NCBI RefSeq assembly: GCF_934660935.1
Contig: NZ_CAKUIH010000007.1
Location: forward strand, 1 to 64,000
Reading direction: 5' to 3'
Origin: an uncultured Parolsenella sp.
Lineage (GTDB): Bacteria; Actinomycetota; Coriobacteriia; Coriobacteriales; Atopobiaceae
DNA length: 64,000 nucleotides
Shown one piece after another: positions 45,598-56,033 of the stretch. The notes under the pieces are model-generated. The model ran no database searches. It worked only from the letters and a program-made list of their open reading frames with translations, and had not been told where the DNA came from. The translations under genes and the position numbers were made by a program. The first letter of the stretch is position 1, and every line of letters starts with the position of its first letter.

Positions 45598-46236
45598 ATG
45601 TCTGAAAACTGCTGCGAGGGCTGCAACCGCCCCGACCTGCCTTGGGCTGGCAGGGGTACTGACCTGCCGATTTCCGGCTGCCGCTTCACGCTCTACCCCA
45701 TGTGCGACAACTTCATCGACATCATTCTCGGCGCCCTCGGGCGCGTCGACACCTCCTGCGTCTGGAGCGAGACTGACGCCCTTTCGACGGTCTACCGCGG
45801 CAAGCTTCCCTATGTGATGGACGCGGTCTCCGCGCTGTTCGCCAGCTCCTGGACCGAGGGCGTCCACATGGCCATCGAGGGCCAGGTCTCCAAGGGCTGC
45901 CCGGGCGACGTCTCCGGCGACTCGGTGCTCGAGGCTACGGGCGAGGCCCCCAACCACGCCATCGTCGAGGCCGCCACGCAGCCGTGCCTGTGCAAGCTCG
46001 CCCTCTATCCCATGGGCGTGGGCGACTACATCGACGACATCGCCGAGGTCTGGCGTCTCGCCGAGAAGCGTGGCCTCAACCCCACCACGATTCACTACGC
46101 CACGCGCATCGAGGGCAGCATCAAGGACGTCTTCGCCTACCTGCAGGAGGTCTGCGAGCTCATGGAAGCGAGCGAGAACGTCCACCATTACGTGCTGCAC
46201 TTCACGATTAACGTCAACAGTCCCACGGTCGAGTAG
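45598..46236 (+). CDS. ykoF: YkoF family thiamine/hydroxymethylpyrimidine-binding protein
   Basis: 212 residues in two similar halves, each with a C-R-F-T-L-Y-P-M or C-K-L-A-L-Y-P-M-G strand followed by I-D-I-I or I-D-D-I helices. This is the ferredoxin-like duplicated fold of YkoF, which binds thiamine and its pyrimidine precursor (HMP) in the cytoplasm. The N-terminus carries Cys-Cys-x-x-Cys (N-C-C-E-G-C), not part of the classic domain. First gene after the TPP riboswitch; AGAGGAAGAC precedes the ATG. Confidence 0.9.
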   Translation: MSENCCEGCNRPDLPWAGRGTDLPISGCRFTLYPMCDNFIDIILGALGRVDTSCVWSETDALSTVYRGKLPYVMDAVSALFASSWTEGVHMAIEGQVSKGCPGDVSGDSVLEATGEAPNHAIVEAATQPCLCKLALYPMGVGDYIDDIAEVWRLAEKRGLNPTTIHYATRIEGSIKDVFAYLQEVCELMEASENVHHYVLHFTINVNSPTVE

Positions 46237-46322
46237 GACCACGCGGGCTTGGCCAGCGCGCTAGCTGTCGCGCTGAACGACGCGACGGGCGACCCACGTC
46301 CGTCCACAAACCGCAAGAACCA

Positions 46323-46345
46323 GAAAAAGGGACTGTCCCTTTTTC
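46323..46345. repeat. AAAGGGACTGTCCCTTT palindrome, first copy
   Basis: A perfect 11-bp inverted repeat around a single T, lying between ykoF and ykoE, 25 bp before the ykoE start. The central 17 bases recur in the hairpin at 49331-49361. As an RNA it would fold only with an enlarged loop; as DNA it is a symmetrical site. Confidence 0.85.
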
Positions 46346-46369
46346 AGGTGACGAGAGGAGAAACAAGGA

Positions 46370-46972
46370 ATGGCTAACGAGAACGGTGCCGCAAAGGGCG
46401 GCTGGAAGCTCCAGGAGATCATCTTCGTGGCGATGCTTTGCGTCGTCTTCGGCGTCGTCTACCTCGTGGCGGTCTACGCCGCCGCGGCAATGGTCGCCGC
46501 TTTCACCCCGATGGGCATCGGCCCCATGGGCAACGAGATCGTGTTTGGCATCTGGTTCATGGTGTCCACGCTCGCGGCCTACATCATCCAGCGTCCGGGC
46601 GTCGCCCTCGTCTCTGAGGTTGTCGCGGCCCTCATCGAGGTCCTTCTCGGCAACATGTATGGCCCGATGGTCATCGTGACCGGCCTCGTCCAGGGTGCCG
46701 GCGCCGAGCTCGCCTTCGCCCTCGGCCACTACAAGAGCTTCGAGACCAAGGACATGCTGCTCGCGAGCGCCTTCTGCACCGTCATCAGCTTCGTCTGGAG
46801 CTTCATCCGCTCCGGCTATGGCCTCATCGCCGTGCCGGTGCTCGTGCTCTTCTTCGTCGTGAGGCTCGTGAGCTCCATGCTCTTCGCCGGCCTGCTCTCC
46901 AAGGCCATCGGTGACGGCCTCGCCAAGACCGGCCTGCTTAAGGGCTACGCCCTGGGTCGCTCGCGTGCCTAG
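46370..46972 (+). CDS. ykoE: ECF transporter substrate-binding membrane component YkoE
   Basis: 200 residues, about five or six membrane helices. The opening W-K-L-Q-E-I-I-F-V-A-M-L and the first-loop P-M-G-I-G-P-M-G-N-E element fit the YkoE S component for hydroxymethylpyrimidine/thiamine. It captures the vitamin precursor at the membrane and works with the ATPase and coupling subunits next to it. AGGAGAAAC precedes the ATG. Confidence 0.88.
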   Translation: MANENGAAKGGWKLQEIIFVAMLCVVFGVVYLVAVYAAAAMVAAFTPMGIGPMGNEIVFGIWFMVSTLAAYIIQRPGVALVSEVVAALIEVLLGNMYGPMVIVTGLVQGAGAELAFALGHYKSFETKDMLLASAFCTVISFVWSFIRSGYGLIAVPVLVLFFVVRLVSSMLFAGLLSKAIGDGLAKTGLLKGYALGRSRA

Positions 46973-48548
46973 CGCCGAGACGGACATCGCGCTCGAGGCT
47001 CGTGGCCTGGGCTTTCGCTACGGCGAGGGCTCGGGCCCGGTCTTCTCCGACCTCTCCCTGACCGTGCGTCGGGGGGAGGTCGTCCTCGTGATGGGGGCCT
47101 CCGGGTCGGGCAAGTCGACGCTCGCCTTCTGCCTCGCTGGGCTTTACCCGGCATACGCGGGCGAGCTCGAGGGCGAGGTCCTCGCGGCTGGTCGTCCGGT
47201 GGGGGAGATGGGCCCGCGCGAGCGAAGCCGCGAAGTCTCGATACTGTTCCAGAATCCTGACAACCAGTTCTGCATGGATACGGTTGAGCGCGAGGTGCTC
47301 TTCGCGCTCGAGAACGTCGCCTGGCCCGGCGACATGCGCGAGCGCTGTCGCGAACTCCTCGCGCTCGTTGGCCTCGAGGGACGCGAGAAGGACCGCATCG
47401 GCCAGCTTTCCGGCGGTACCAAGCAGAAGCTCGCGCTATGCACCGCGCTCGCGTGCGGCGCCCGTACACTCGTGCTCGACGAGCCGTTTGCCAACCTCGA
47501 CCCGGCGTCGTGCGCCTCGGTCGCCGCCGAGCTCCGTCGTCTCAACGAGCGGGAGGGCGTGACGCTCGTGGTGGTCGACCATCGCGCCGGCTGGTGGCTG
47601 TCCTTCGCGGATCGCGTCGTGCTCATGCGCGAACACGGCAGCCTTGACGAGGCGAGCTTCCCGGTTGCGGAGTTTGCCGCGCACGAGGCGGAGATGCGTG
47701 CCGACGGCCTGTTCGTGAATGACGAATGGGCGAGGGACCTGCGCCCCGCGCTCGTTTCCGAGGATGCCGAGAAGGTCGTCCGCGTTCGTGATCTGTCCGT
47801 TGGGTACGGGCGAGGCCGCGCGGCGTTCACCGTGCTCTCGGGTGTTTCGTTCGAGGTAGCTCGTGGTGGCGTGGTTGCTCTCGTGGGCGAGTGCGGAAGT
47901 GGCAAGTCCACGCTGCTCCATGCCATCGCGGGCGCGTGCCGCACGTCCGGCGAGCTTGCGGTCGAGGGTTCCGTTGGCCTGGTCTTCCAGAACCCGCGTC
48001 TGCAGTTCCTCGCACTCACTGTCGCCGAGGAAGTCATGGTGACGCTGCGTGCCGCCAATCCAGATGTGGCGGAGGAGGAGCTTGCGGCACGCGTACCCGA
48101 CCTTCTCGCCGAGTTTGGCCTGAAGGGCCTGGGGGAGCGCTCGCCGTATGAGATTAGCCAGGGGCAGCAGCGCCGTCTCGCCATGCTCGCGATGCTAGCG
48201 GGGCGCGCCGACGTCCTTCTGCTCGATGAGCCCACGTATGCGCAGGACGAGCGTTCGACGCGAAAGATGCTCGACGTGCTCGAGCGACGCGTTGCCGCTG
48301 GCCTCACCGTCGTCGTGGCGACGCACGACCTCGTGCTCGCCCGCGCCATCGCCAACCAGGTGCTGCTCGTGGCTGACGGGCGTGTGCGTCCGCTCGAGGG
48401 CGAGGAGCTTGACGCCTACGTCGAGGCTCGTCGTGAGCCCGCGACGACCGCCGCGCCCGCCGATGCCGCCGCGACCGCCGCGCCCGCGACGACCGCCGCG
48501 CCCGCCGATGCTATCGCGTCCGCCACTCGAGAGGGGAGCGCCTCATGA
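46965..48548 (+). CDS. ykoD: Double ATPase subunit of the ECF transporter (YkoD)
   Basis: 527 residues, two ABC ATPase domains in one chain. Domain 1 has G-A-S-G-S-G-K-S-T and L-S-G-G-T-K-Q-K. Domain 2 has G-E-C-G-S-G-K-S-T and an I-S-Q-G-Q-Q-R-R signature in which Gln replaces Gly. Both Walker B regions are intact (L-D-E-P). The last 40 residues are a repeated Pro/Ala/Thr tail. The start is GTG at 46965, overlapping the ykoE stop by 8 bp; upstream in-frame codons would read into ykoE. Confidence 0.88.
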   Translation: MPSAETDIALEARGLGFRYGEGSGPVFSDLSLTVRRGEVVLVMGASGSGKSTLAFCLAGLYPAYAGELEGEVLAAGRPVGEMGPRERSREVSILFQNPDNQFCMDTVEREVLFALENVAWPGDMRERCRELLALVGLEGREKDRIGQLSGGTKQKLALCTALACGARTLVLDEPFANLDPASCASVAAELRRLNEREGVTLVVVDHRAGWWLSFADRVVLMREHGSLDEASFPVAEFAAHEAEMRADGLFVNDEWARDLRPALVSEDAEKVVRVRDLSVGYGRGRAAFTVLSGVSFEVARGGVVALVGECGSGKSTLLHAIAGACRTSGELAVEGSVGLVFQNPRLQFLALTVAEEVMVTLRAANPDVAEEELAARVPDLLAEFGLKGLGERSPYEISQGQQRRLAMLAMLAGRADVLLLDEPTYAQDERSTRKMLDVLERRVAAGLTVVVATHDLVLARAIANQVLLVADGRVRPLEGEELDAYVEARREPATTAAPADAAATAAPATTAAPADAIASATREGSAS

Positions 48549-49267
48549 GGAGCCTGAACCCCGGAGTCAAGCTTGCCGCGCTCACCGTGGCGTCGCTCAT
48601 CCTCTCCGTCACGTTCAACACGCGTGTCAACCTCGCGGTTTGTGTCATCGCCCTTGTGGCGACGCTCGCGAGCCCTGGCACGAACCGCCGCGGCGTCGCG
48701 GCGGCGCTCGTGCCCTTTGCCCTGACCTCGACGGCGCTCTTCGTGACCGGCCTCATGTATGGCTCGGGCGGAAACGCCTCCGCGGCCATCGAGGCGGATG
48801 TGTTTGGCCAGCGAACGCTGTTCGCAAGCGACTGGACCACCGCCGCCCAGCTCGCGAGCCGCGTCATGGCATACGGCGGCCTGGGCCTGTCGTTCGCTTT
48901 TACGAGCGATGCTTTCGAGCTAGTTATGAGCCTCATGCAGCAGTTCCGCCTGCCGCCGAAGTTCGCCTACGGCGTACTGGCCGCCTACCACTTCTTTCCC
49001 GTGGTCAAGGACGAGTACGCCGAAGTCGGCCTTGCGCTTAAGGCCCGCGGCGTTCACGTGAACCCGCTGTCTCCCAGGCGTGTCGTGCCGATGCTGGCGC
49101 ACGCCCTCGAGCGCTCGGAGAGCCTCGCTATGGCAATGGAGTCTCGCGGGTTCGAGGACTCTGGCGAACGTCGCTGTGCGTGTGAGGTGCCGCTTCGCGC
49201 TCGTGACGTCGCCTTCGCCGTGGGGCTGAACGCGGCAATCGTCGCCGCGCTCGTTCTGGTGCCGTAG
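48545..49267 (+). CDS. ykoC: ECF transporter transmembrane coupling subunit (YkoC)
   Basis: 240 residues, five to six helices, the T component of the transporter. The cytoplasmic coupling region reads A-L-K-A-R-G-V-H and later A-M-E-S-R-G-F-E, the two x-R-G motifs that grip the ATPases. The ATG overlaps the ykoD stop (ATGA). With ykoE and ykoD it forms one importer controlled by the TPP riboswitch. Confidence 0.9.
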   Translation: MRSLNPGVKLAALTVASLILSVTFNTRVNLAVCVIALVATLASPGTNRRGVAAALVPFALTSTALFVTGLMYGSGGNASAAIEADVFGQRTLFASDWTTAAQLASRVMAYGGLGLSFAFTSDAFELVMSLMQQFRLPPKFAYGVLAAYHFFPVVKDEYAEVGLALKARGVHVNPLSPRRVVPMLAHALERSESLAMAMESRGFEDSGERRCACEVPLRARDVAFAVGLNAAIVAALVLVP

Positions 49268-49330
49268 GTGGGGTGGGCGTCTGGGTCGCGCGAGCTCCCC
49301 ACGCCCGTCCGCGCTACGCGCGTCTGCAAG

Positions 49331-49364
49331 AGCTGACAAAGGGACTGTCCCTTTGTCAGCTTTT
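49331..49364 (+). terminator. Terminator-like hairpin carrying AAAGGGACTGTCCCTTT, second copy
   Basis: 49331-49345 pairs perfectly with 49347-49361 around one T, followed by TTT. The centre is identical to the palindrome at 46323. It may end the yko transcript before the radical SAM gene or let part of it through. Confidence 0.65.
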
Positions 49365-49384
49365 CGATTCGAAGGGAGCTTCCC

Positions 49385-51166
49385 ATGCGAGAGACCAAGA
49401 CCGAGCAGTGGCGCAGGCTCTGCTCGGAGAACCCGGGCATGAGCCCGTTTGTGCTGCTCAAGATCTCGATGGTTTGGCATGGTGCCCGTCTTTCCGCGGC
49501 GGCGCTCGCTTGCCTGCAGGAGGATGACTATCGCTTTGCCTCCGCCGAGCCCTTTGACATCGCGTTCGGCGGGAGGCCCGCGCGCCTCGTCATGCCCGGC
49601 GGCGTGCTTCTCCGCGACGCCACCTACGTCTACATAAACTGGGGCGAGACGTACGATGACCCCTACGTCATCGACTTTGACGAGCGTGCGGGCGAGTTCG
49701 TGCTTCGCGAGCCGGCCACTGGCCCGATCGCGGCGGACGGCGACCCTGCGGGAGACGCACGCGAGGGCATCCTGGACGTCGTGGATTTCGTGCCGCGCCC
49801 CGAGCTCTTCGACCACGAGGCGGCGGGCGGCGTTCCCATGGACGAGCTCGCTGACGTTCGCGCTCAGAAGCTGATCCTCACGTCCTATCGTCACTGCGAG
49901 TTTTGGGGTCGTGGCGAGCAATGCCGCTTCTGCGCGCTGTTCACGCGCCACGGCATCGACCCCGAGGTCCCTTGCGCCCAGCTTGGCGAGACCGTGCGCT
50001 CGGCTCTCAGCGAGCCTGGCCGCTACTCCGAGCTCTACATCTCCGGAGGTACGGACTATGCGGGTGAGCCGCCGTTCGGGCGTGAGCTCGAGCGCTACCT
50101 GCGCTGCGTTCGTGCTATGGGGGAAGCGTTCTCCGGGCGCTTCTCGTGCCAGGTCATGGCTCCCGCCTGGCCTCGCGAGCTCGTCAAGCGCCTGCATAAC
50201 GAGTCGGGTGTCACCTCGTATAGCCCAAACCTCGAGGTCTGGGGTGCGGACCAGTTCGCGCGCCTGTGCCCTGGCAAAAACGCTCACGTAGGGTATGACG
50301 AGTGGCTTCGTCGCACGGTCGACGCGGTTGAGGTCTTCGGCGCGGGCAACGTTTACACTCAGGTGGTTGGCGGGGCCGAGCTTGCCGGTGACGGTGCCGT
50401 GGCCACGCCCGAGGAGGCGATCGAGCGCAACCTCGAGGCGTGCGAGTGGTTCGCCGAGCGTGGCGTGACCTGCCTGTCCGTCATCTGGCGTCCGCATCGC
50501 CGCAGCGTGCTGGGCTGGCGCCCGATGCCTCCCATCGAGTATTACGTGGAGCTTGCGAAGGGCTTCCATGGCGTGCGCGCGAGCCATGGCCTGATTGCGT
50601 TTGAGGACGACTACAAGATGTGCGGCAACCACCCCGATGCGGACCTCGAGCGGACCGACGTCTCCGTTTGGAGGGGCGTGGGCCGTGAGGAGGCTTCTCT
50701 CGAGATTGCCGCCGCGGGCGAGACGCCCTCGGGTGAGGGCGCGCCACGCGTGAGCGTCCCCAGCGAGGAGGGGGCTCTGTTCTGCGAGGCGTTCTCCGCC
50801 TCTGAACTGGGCGTTGCCAAGCTTGCGGGCGAACGCGGCGTTGTCGTGGCGCTTCGCGAGGACCGCAGCGATTTGGGCGCGGGGCTTGCCCACGCGCTTT
50901 GGTTCGACGAGCCGGTCGAGCTGTGGCTTCGCGAAGGCATTGCCTGGCGCCATGTGCGAGCTCGCGTCTGGCGCTGTGACGTCGTGGGCCCGGTCTTCTC
51001 CGCCGCGCTCGCCCGCGTGCGCGAGGGCTCGCCTTCCGCCGAGGTGGCGAGTGCGTGGGAGCTCCGCGTCGTTGAGCAGGCGCCCGTGGTCTCGGCGCCT
51101 GCTGCGCGTGTGCCTTCGCGTGCCCCGAGACCGGAGCTTCACCTCGATAACCCGTTGTTGCACTGA
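49385..51166 (+). CDS. Radical SAM protein with CX8CX2C motif
   Basis: 593 residues. The cluster-binding Cys are C171, C180 and C183 in H-C-E-F-W-G-R-G-E-Q-C-R-F-C. This CX8CX2C spacing is wider than the usual CX3CX2C. Y-I-S-G-G-T near 218 matches the SAM-binding G-G-E-like strand. A conserved N-terminal region of about 160 residues precedes the barrel, and about 160 C-terminal residues follow without a recognised domain. AAGGGAG precedes the ATG. It lies just after the yko operon behind a hairpin, so a link to thiamine is possible but unproven. The reaction is unknown. Confidence 0.8.
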   Translation: MRETKTEQWRRLCSENPGMSPFVLLKISMVWHGARLSAAALACLQEDDYRFASAEPFDIAFGGRPARLVMPGGVLLRDATYVYINWGETYDDPYVIDFDERAGEFVLREPATGPIAADGDPAGDAREGILDVVDFVPRPELFDHEAAGGVPMDELADVRAQKLILTSYRHCEFWGRGEQCRFCALFTRHGIDPEVPCAQLGETVRSALSEPGRYSELYISGGTDYAGEPPFGRELERYLRCVRAMGEAFSGRFSCQVMAPAWPRELVKRLHNESGVTSYSPNLEVWGADQFARLCPGKNAHVGYDEWLRRTVDAVEVFGAGNVYTQVVGGAELAGDGAVATPEEAIERNLEACEWFAERGVTCLSVIWRPHRRSVLGWRPMPPIEYYVELAKGFHGVRASHGLIAFEDDYKMCGNHPDADLERTDVSVWRGVGREEASLEIAAAGETPSGEGAPRVSVPSEEGALFCEAFSASELGVAKLAGERGVVVALREDRSDLGAGLAHALWFDEPVELWLREGIAWRHVRARVWRCDVVGPVFSAALARVREGSPSAEVASAWELRVVEQAPVVSAPAARVPSRAPRPELHLDNPLLH

Positions 51167-51256
51167 TGGACGCGGGGTGCCGGCCCTAGTTGCACTAATG
51201 GACGCGGGGCGCCGGCCCGGCTTGCACTGATGAGCACGGGCGCGGGGCGCTGTCCC
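51158..51256. repeat. Three degenerate 29-35-bp direct repeats starting inside the radical SAM gene
   Basis: Units starting TTGCACTRATGGACGCGGGG lie at 51158-51186 and 51190-51218, and a diverged copy at 51222-51256. The first unit contains the stop codon of the radical SAM gene, so the repeat begins within coding sequence. Confidence 0.85.
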
Positions 51257-51282
51257 GGGCTGCGCCGGTGGGCGCGGGGTGG

Positions 51283-51317
51283 GCTTCGCTAGTAGCCGCA
51301 GGTTACTACTCCGAAGC
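51283..51317. repeat. Compact palindrome E with ACCTGCGG centre, upstream of uvrA
   Basis: GCTTCG (51283-51288) pairs with CGAAGC (51312-51317), and AGTAG (51291-51295) with CTACT (51306-51310). On the minus strand the centre reads GAGTAGTAACCTGCGGCTACT. It shares GAGTAG, ACCTGCGG and CTACT with the large palindromes but lacks their long spacers. It lies 107 bp before the uvrA start. Confidence 0.6.
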
Positions 51318-51423
51318 GAACAACGAACGGATGTTCTATGGAGCCGCGATGGCGTTTGGCGCCTCGCGGCTCGTCTCGTTACACTGAAGAGCTATGAGAA
51401 GCGGCACAACGGGGGAGTGGTCC

Positions 51424-54360
<2,937 letters not shown>

Positions 54361-54364
54361 GCCC

Positions 54365-54500
54365 GCGGGTGCTGCCGGCTGGCACGCGACTGGCGGCGGC
54401 ACCCGGCCCGCGAAGGTCAGCGCGCCCGGCGCGCGGGTGCTGCCGGTTGCCATGCGACTGGCGGCACGCGCCCGGCCCGCGAAGGCCAACGCACCCGGCG
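54365..54500. repeat. 68-bp tandem repeat, two copies
   Basis: 54365-54432 and 54433-54500 are two adjacent copies of a 68-bp unit, nearly identical, each opening GCGGGTGCTGCCGG and containing CGGCCCGCGAAGG. The block begins 5 bp after the uvrA stop and fills the convergent gap before the racemase gene. Confidence 0.85.
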
Positions 54501-54600
54501 CGTGGGCGCGCATGCGTACGCAAAGGCGGTGCGGCATCACGAATGGTGCCGTACCGCCTGTCGTTTGCGGGGATGTCGTGCGTCGGGCGTCGCGCGGACC

Positions 54601-55296
54601 CTACACGTAGGTGGCGCCGCTGCGGACGATCGACTCGCGGATCAGGGTGTCCATCGCGTCGATGCAGAGGTCGGGCACCTCGTGGTCGCGCTTGACGACG
54701 GAGAGCTCGGTGCAGGCGAGGATCACGGCGTCGCAGTCGAGACGGATGAACTCGCGCATCACGCGGTCGAACTTGTGCATGTCCGCAGGTCTGCCTGCCT
54801 TCACGTCGTCATAGATGATCGACATGACGTCGGCCTGGCGTTCGGGGGAGGGCACGACCCACTCGACGCCGGCTGCCTCGCACTCGTGCGAGTAGATGCC
54901 CGTTCGGACGGTGCCGTCCGTGCCCATGATGCCGACGCGCTTGGCGCCCCGGCCCTCGATTGCCTCGCGTACGGCCTCGCGTGGCATGTGGATGATGGGC
55001 ACCTTCGTGAACGCCTGGATCTTGTCGTAGAAGTAGTGCGAGGTGTTGCACGTGATGGCGACGTGCGCGCACCCGAACGCCTCGAGCGCCTGGAGGTCGA
55101 CGCGCATGCTCTCGAGCAGTTTGGCGTCGTCACCGGTCTCGATGGCCTCCGTGCGGTCGGGCATCGAGGCCTGGCTGATGAGGACGAGGTCGAGGTGGTC
55201 CTGGTCGCGCTCCGCCTTGGTATGGCGAATGATCTCGCTGTAGAAGTACGACGATGCCTCGGGACCCATGCCGCCGATGACGCCTAGCTTCTCCAT
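54601..55296 (-). CDS. Aspartate/glutamate racemase family protein
   Basis: 231 residues starting M-E-K-L-G-V-I-G-G-M-G-P-E-A, the classic Asp/Glu racemase opening. The catalytic Cys pair is in I-T-C-N-T-S-H-Y near 85 and I-L-A-C-T-E-L near 194. It would interconvert L- and D-aspartate (or glutamate), supplying D-amino acid to the wall. The start at 55296 begins at the first strand, but the ribosome site is weak. An upstream ATG at 55336 follows GGAAG and could be the true start. Confidence 0.85.
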   Translation of the reverse strand: MEKLGVIGGMGPEASSYFYSEIIRHTKAERDQDHLDLVLISQASMPDRTEAIETGDDAKLLESMRVDLQALEAFGCAHVAITCNTSHYFYDKIQAFTKVPIIHMPREAVREAIEGRGAKRVGIMGTDGTVRTGIYSHECEAAGVEWVVPSPERQADVMSIIYDDVKAGRPADMHKFDRVMREFIRLDCDAVILACTELSVVKRDHEVPDLCIDAMDTLIRESIVRSGATYV

Positions 55297-55523
55297 GATG
55301 AACACCAGCCCGTCTTCTCCATGCGACCTGCGCATATTCGGTCTTCCGTAGTGGTTAACTATACCCTTCGTAACGGATACGTTGTGACGGTCCTGCGAAG
55401 GCCCGTCTACGAGCAGTTTTATGGTGGCCCGTGTGCGGGTCGCCGCGGAGGGCGCGGCTTTGTCCCGCGTCTCGCACGGAAAGCAACGGGGTTGCTCGCG
55501 CGGCGCCCGTCGGGAGGAGCCGA

Positions 55524-56033
55524 ATGGCACGCAAGGAGAGGGTCCAGAAGACGAACGCCATGCGCGAGCTCGAGCGTGGCGGCGTGGCGTACGAGGCCAT
55601 CACTTTCGAGGAGCCCGACCCGACCGGCGTGAGCGATCTCGGCGTGCGCATCGCGAACATGCTCGGCTATGCCCCCGAGCAGGGATTCAAGACCCTCGTG
55701 TGCGTGACTCCCGCCGGCGGCCACGTCGTCTGCTGCGTCCCCTCCGGCGACGAGCTCGACCTCAAGAAGGCCGCGGCCGCGGCGGGGGAGAAGTCCCTGT
55801 CGCTCATGCACGTCCGCGACCTCGAACCCACGACGGGCTACGTGCGCGGCGGCTGCTCGCCCGTGGGCATGAAGAAGCAGTTCCCTACCCTTATCGACGA
55901 GACCGCACAGCTCTTCGATGACATCTACATCTCCGGCGGACGTCTGGGCCTCACCCTCAAGCTGAACCCGGAGGAGCTCGTCTCCTTCCTGGGCGCCACC
56001 CTCGCCGACATCTGCCGAGAGGACCTCAAATGA
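55524..56033 (+). CDS. ybaK: YbaK/EbsC-type aminoacyl-tRNA deacylase
   Basis: 169 residues. It hydrolyses mischarged Cys-tRNA(Pro) or a similar tRNA. The family elements are K-T-L-V-C near 58, G-D-E-L-D-L-K-K-A-A, T-G-Y-V-R-G-G-C-S-P-V-G near 108 and the late Y-I-S-G-G-R-L-G. GGGAGGAG precedes the ATG. Its stop overlaps the murJ start (ATGA). Confidence 0.9.
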   Translation: MARKERVQKTNAMRELERGGVAYEAITFEEPDPTGVSDLGVRIANMLGYAPEQGFKTLVCVTPAGGHVVCCVPSGDELDLKKAAAAAGEKSLSLMHVRDLEPTTGYVRGGCSPVGMKKQFPTLIDETAQLFDDIYISGGRLGLTLKLNPEELVSFLGATLADICREDLK

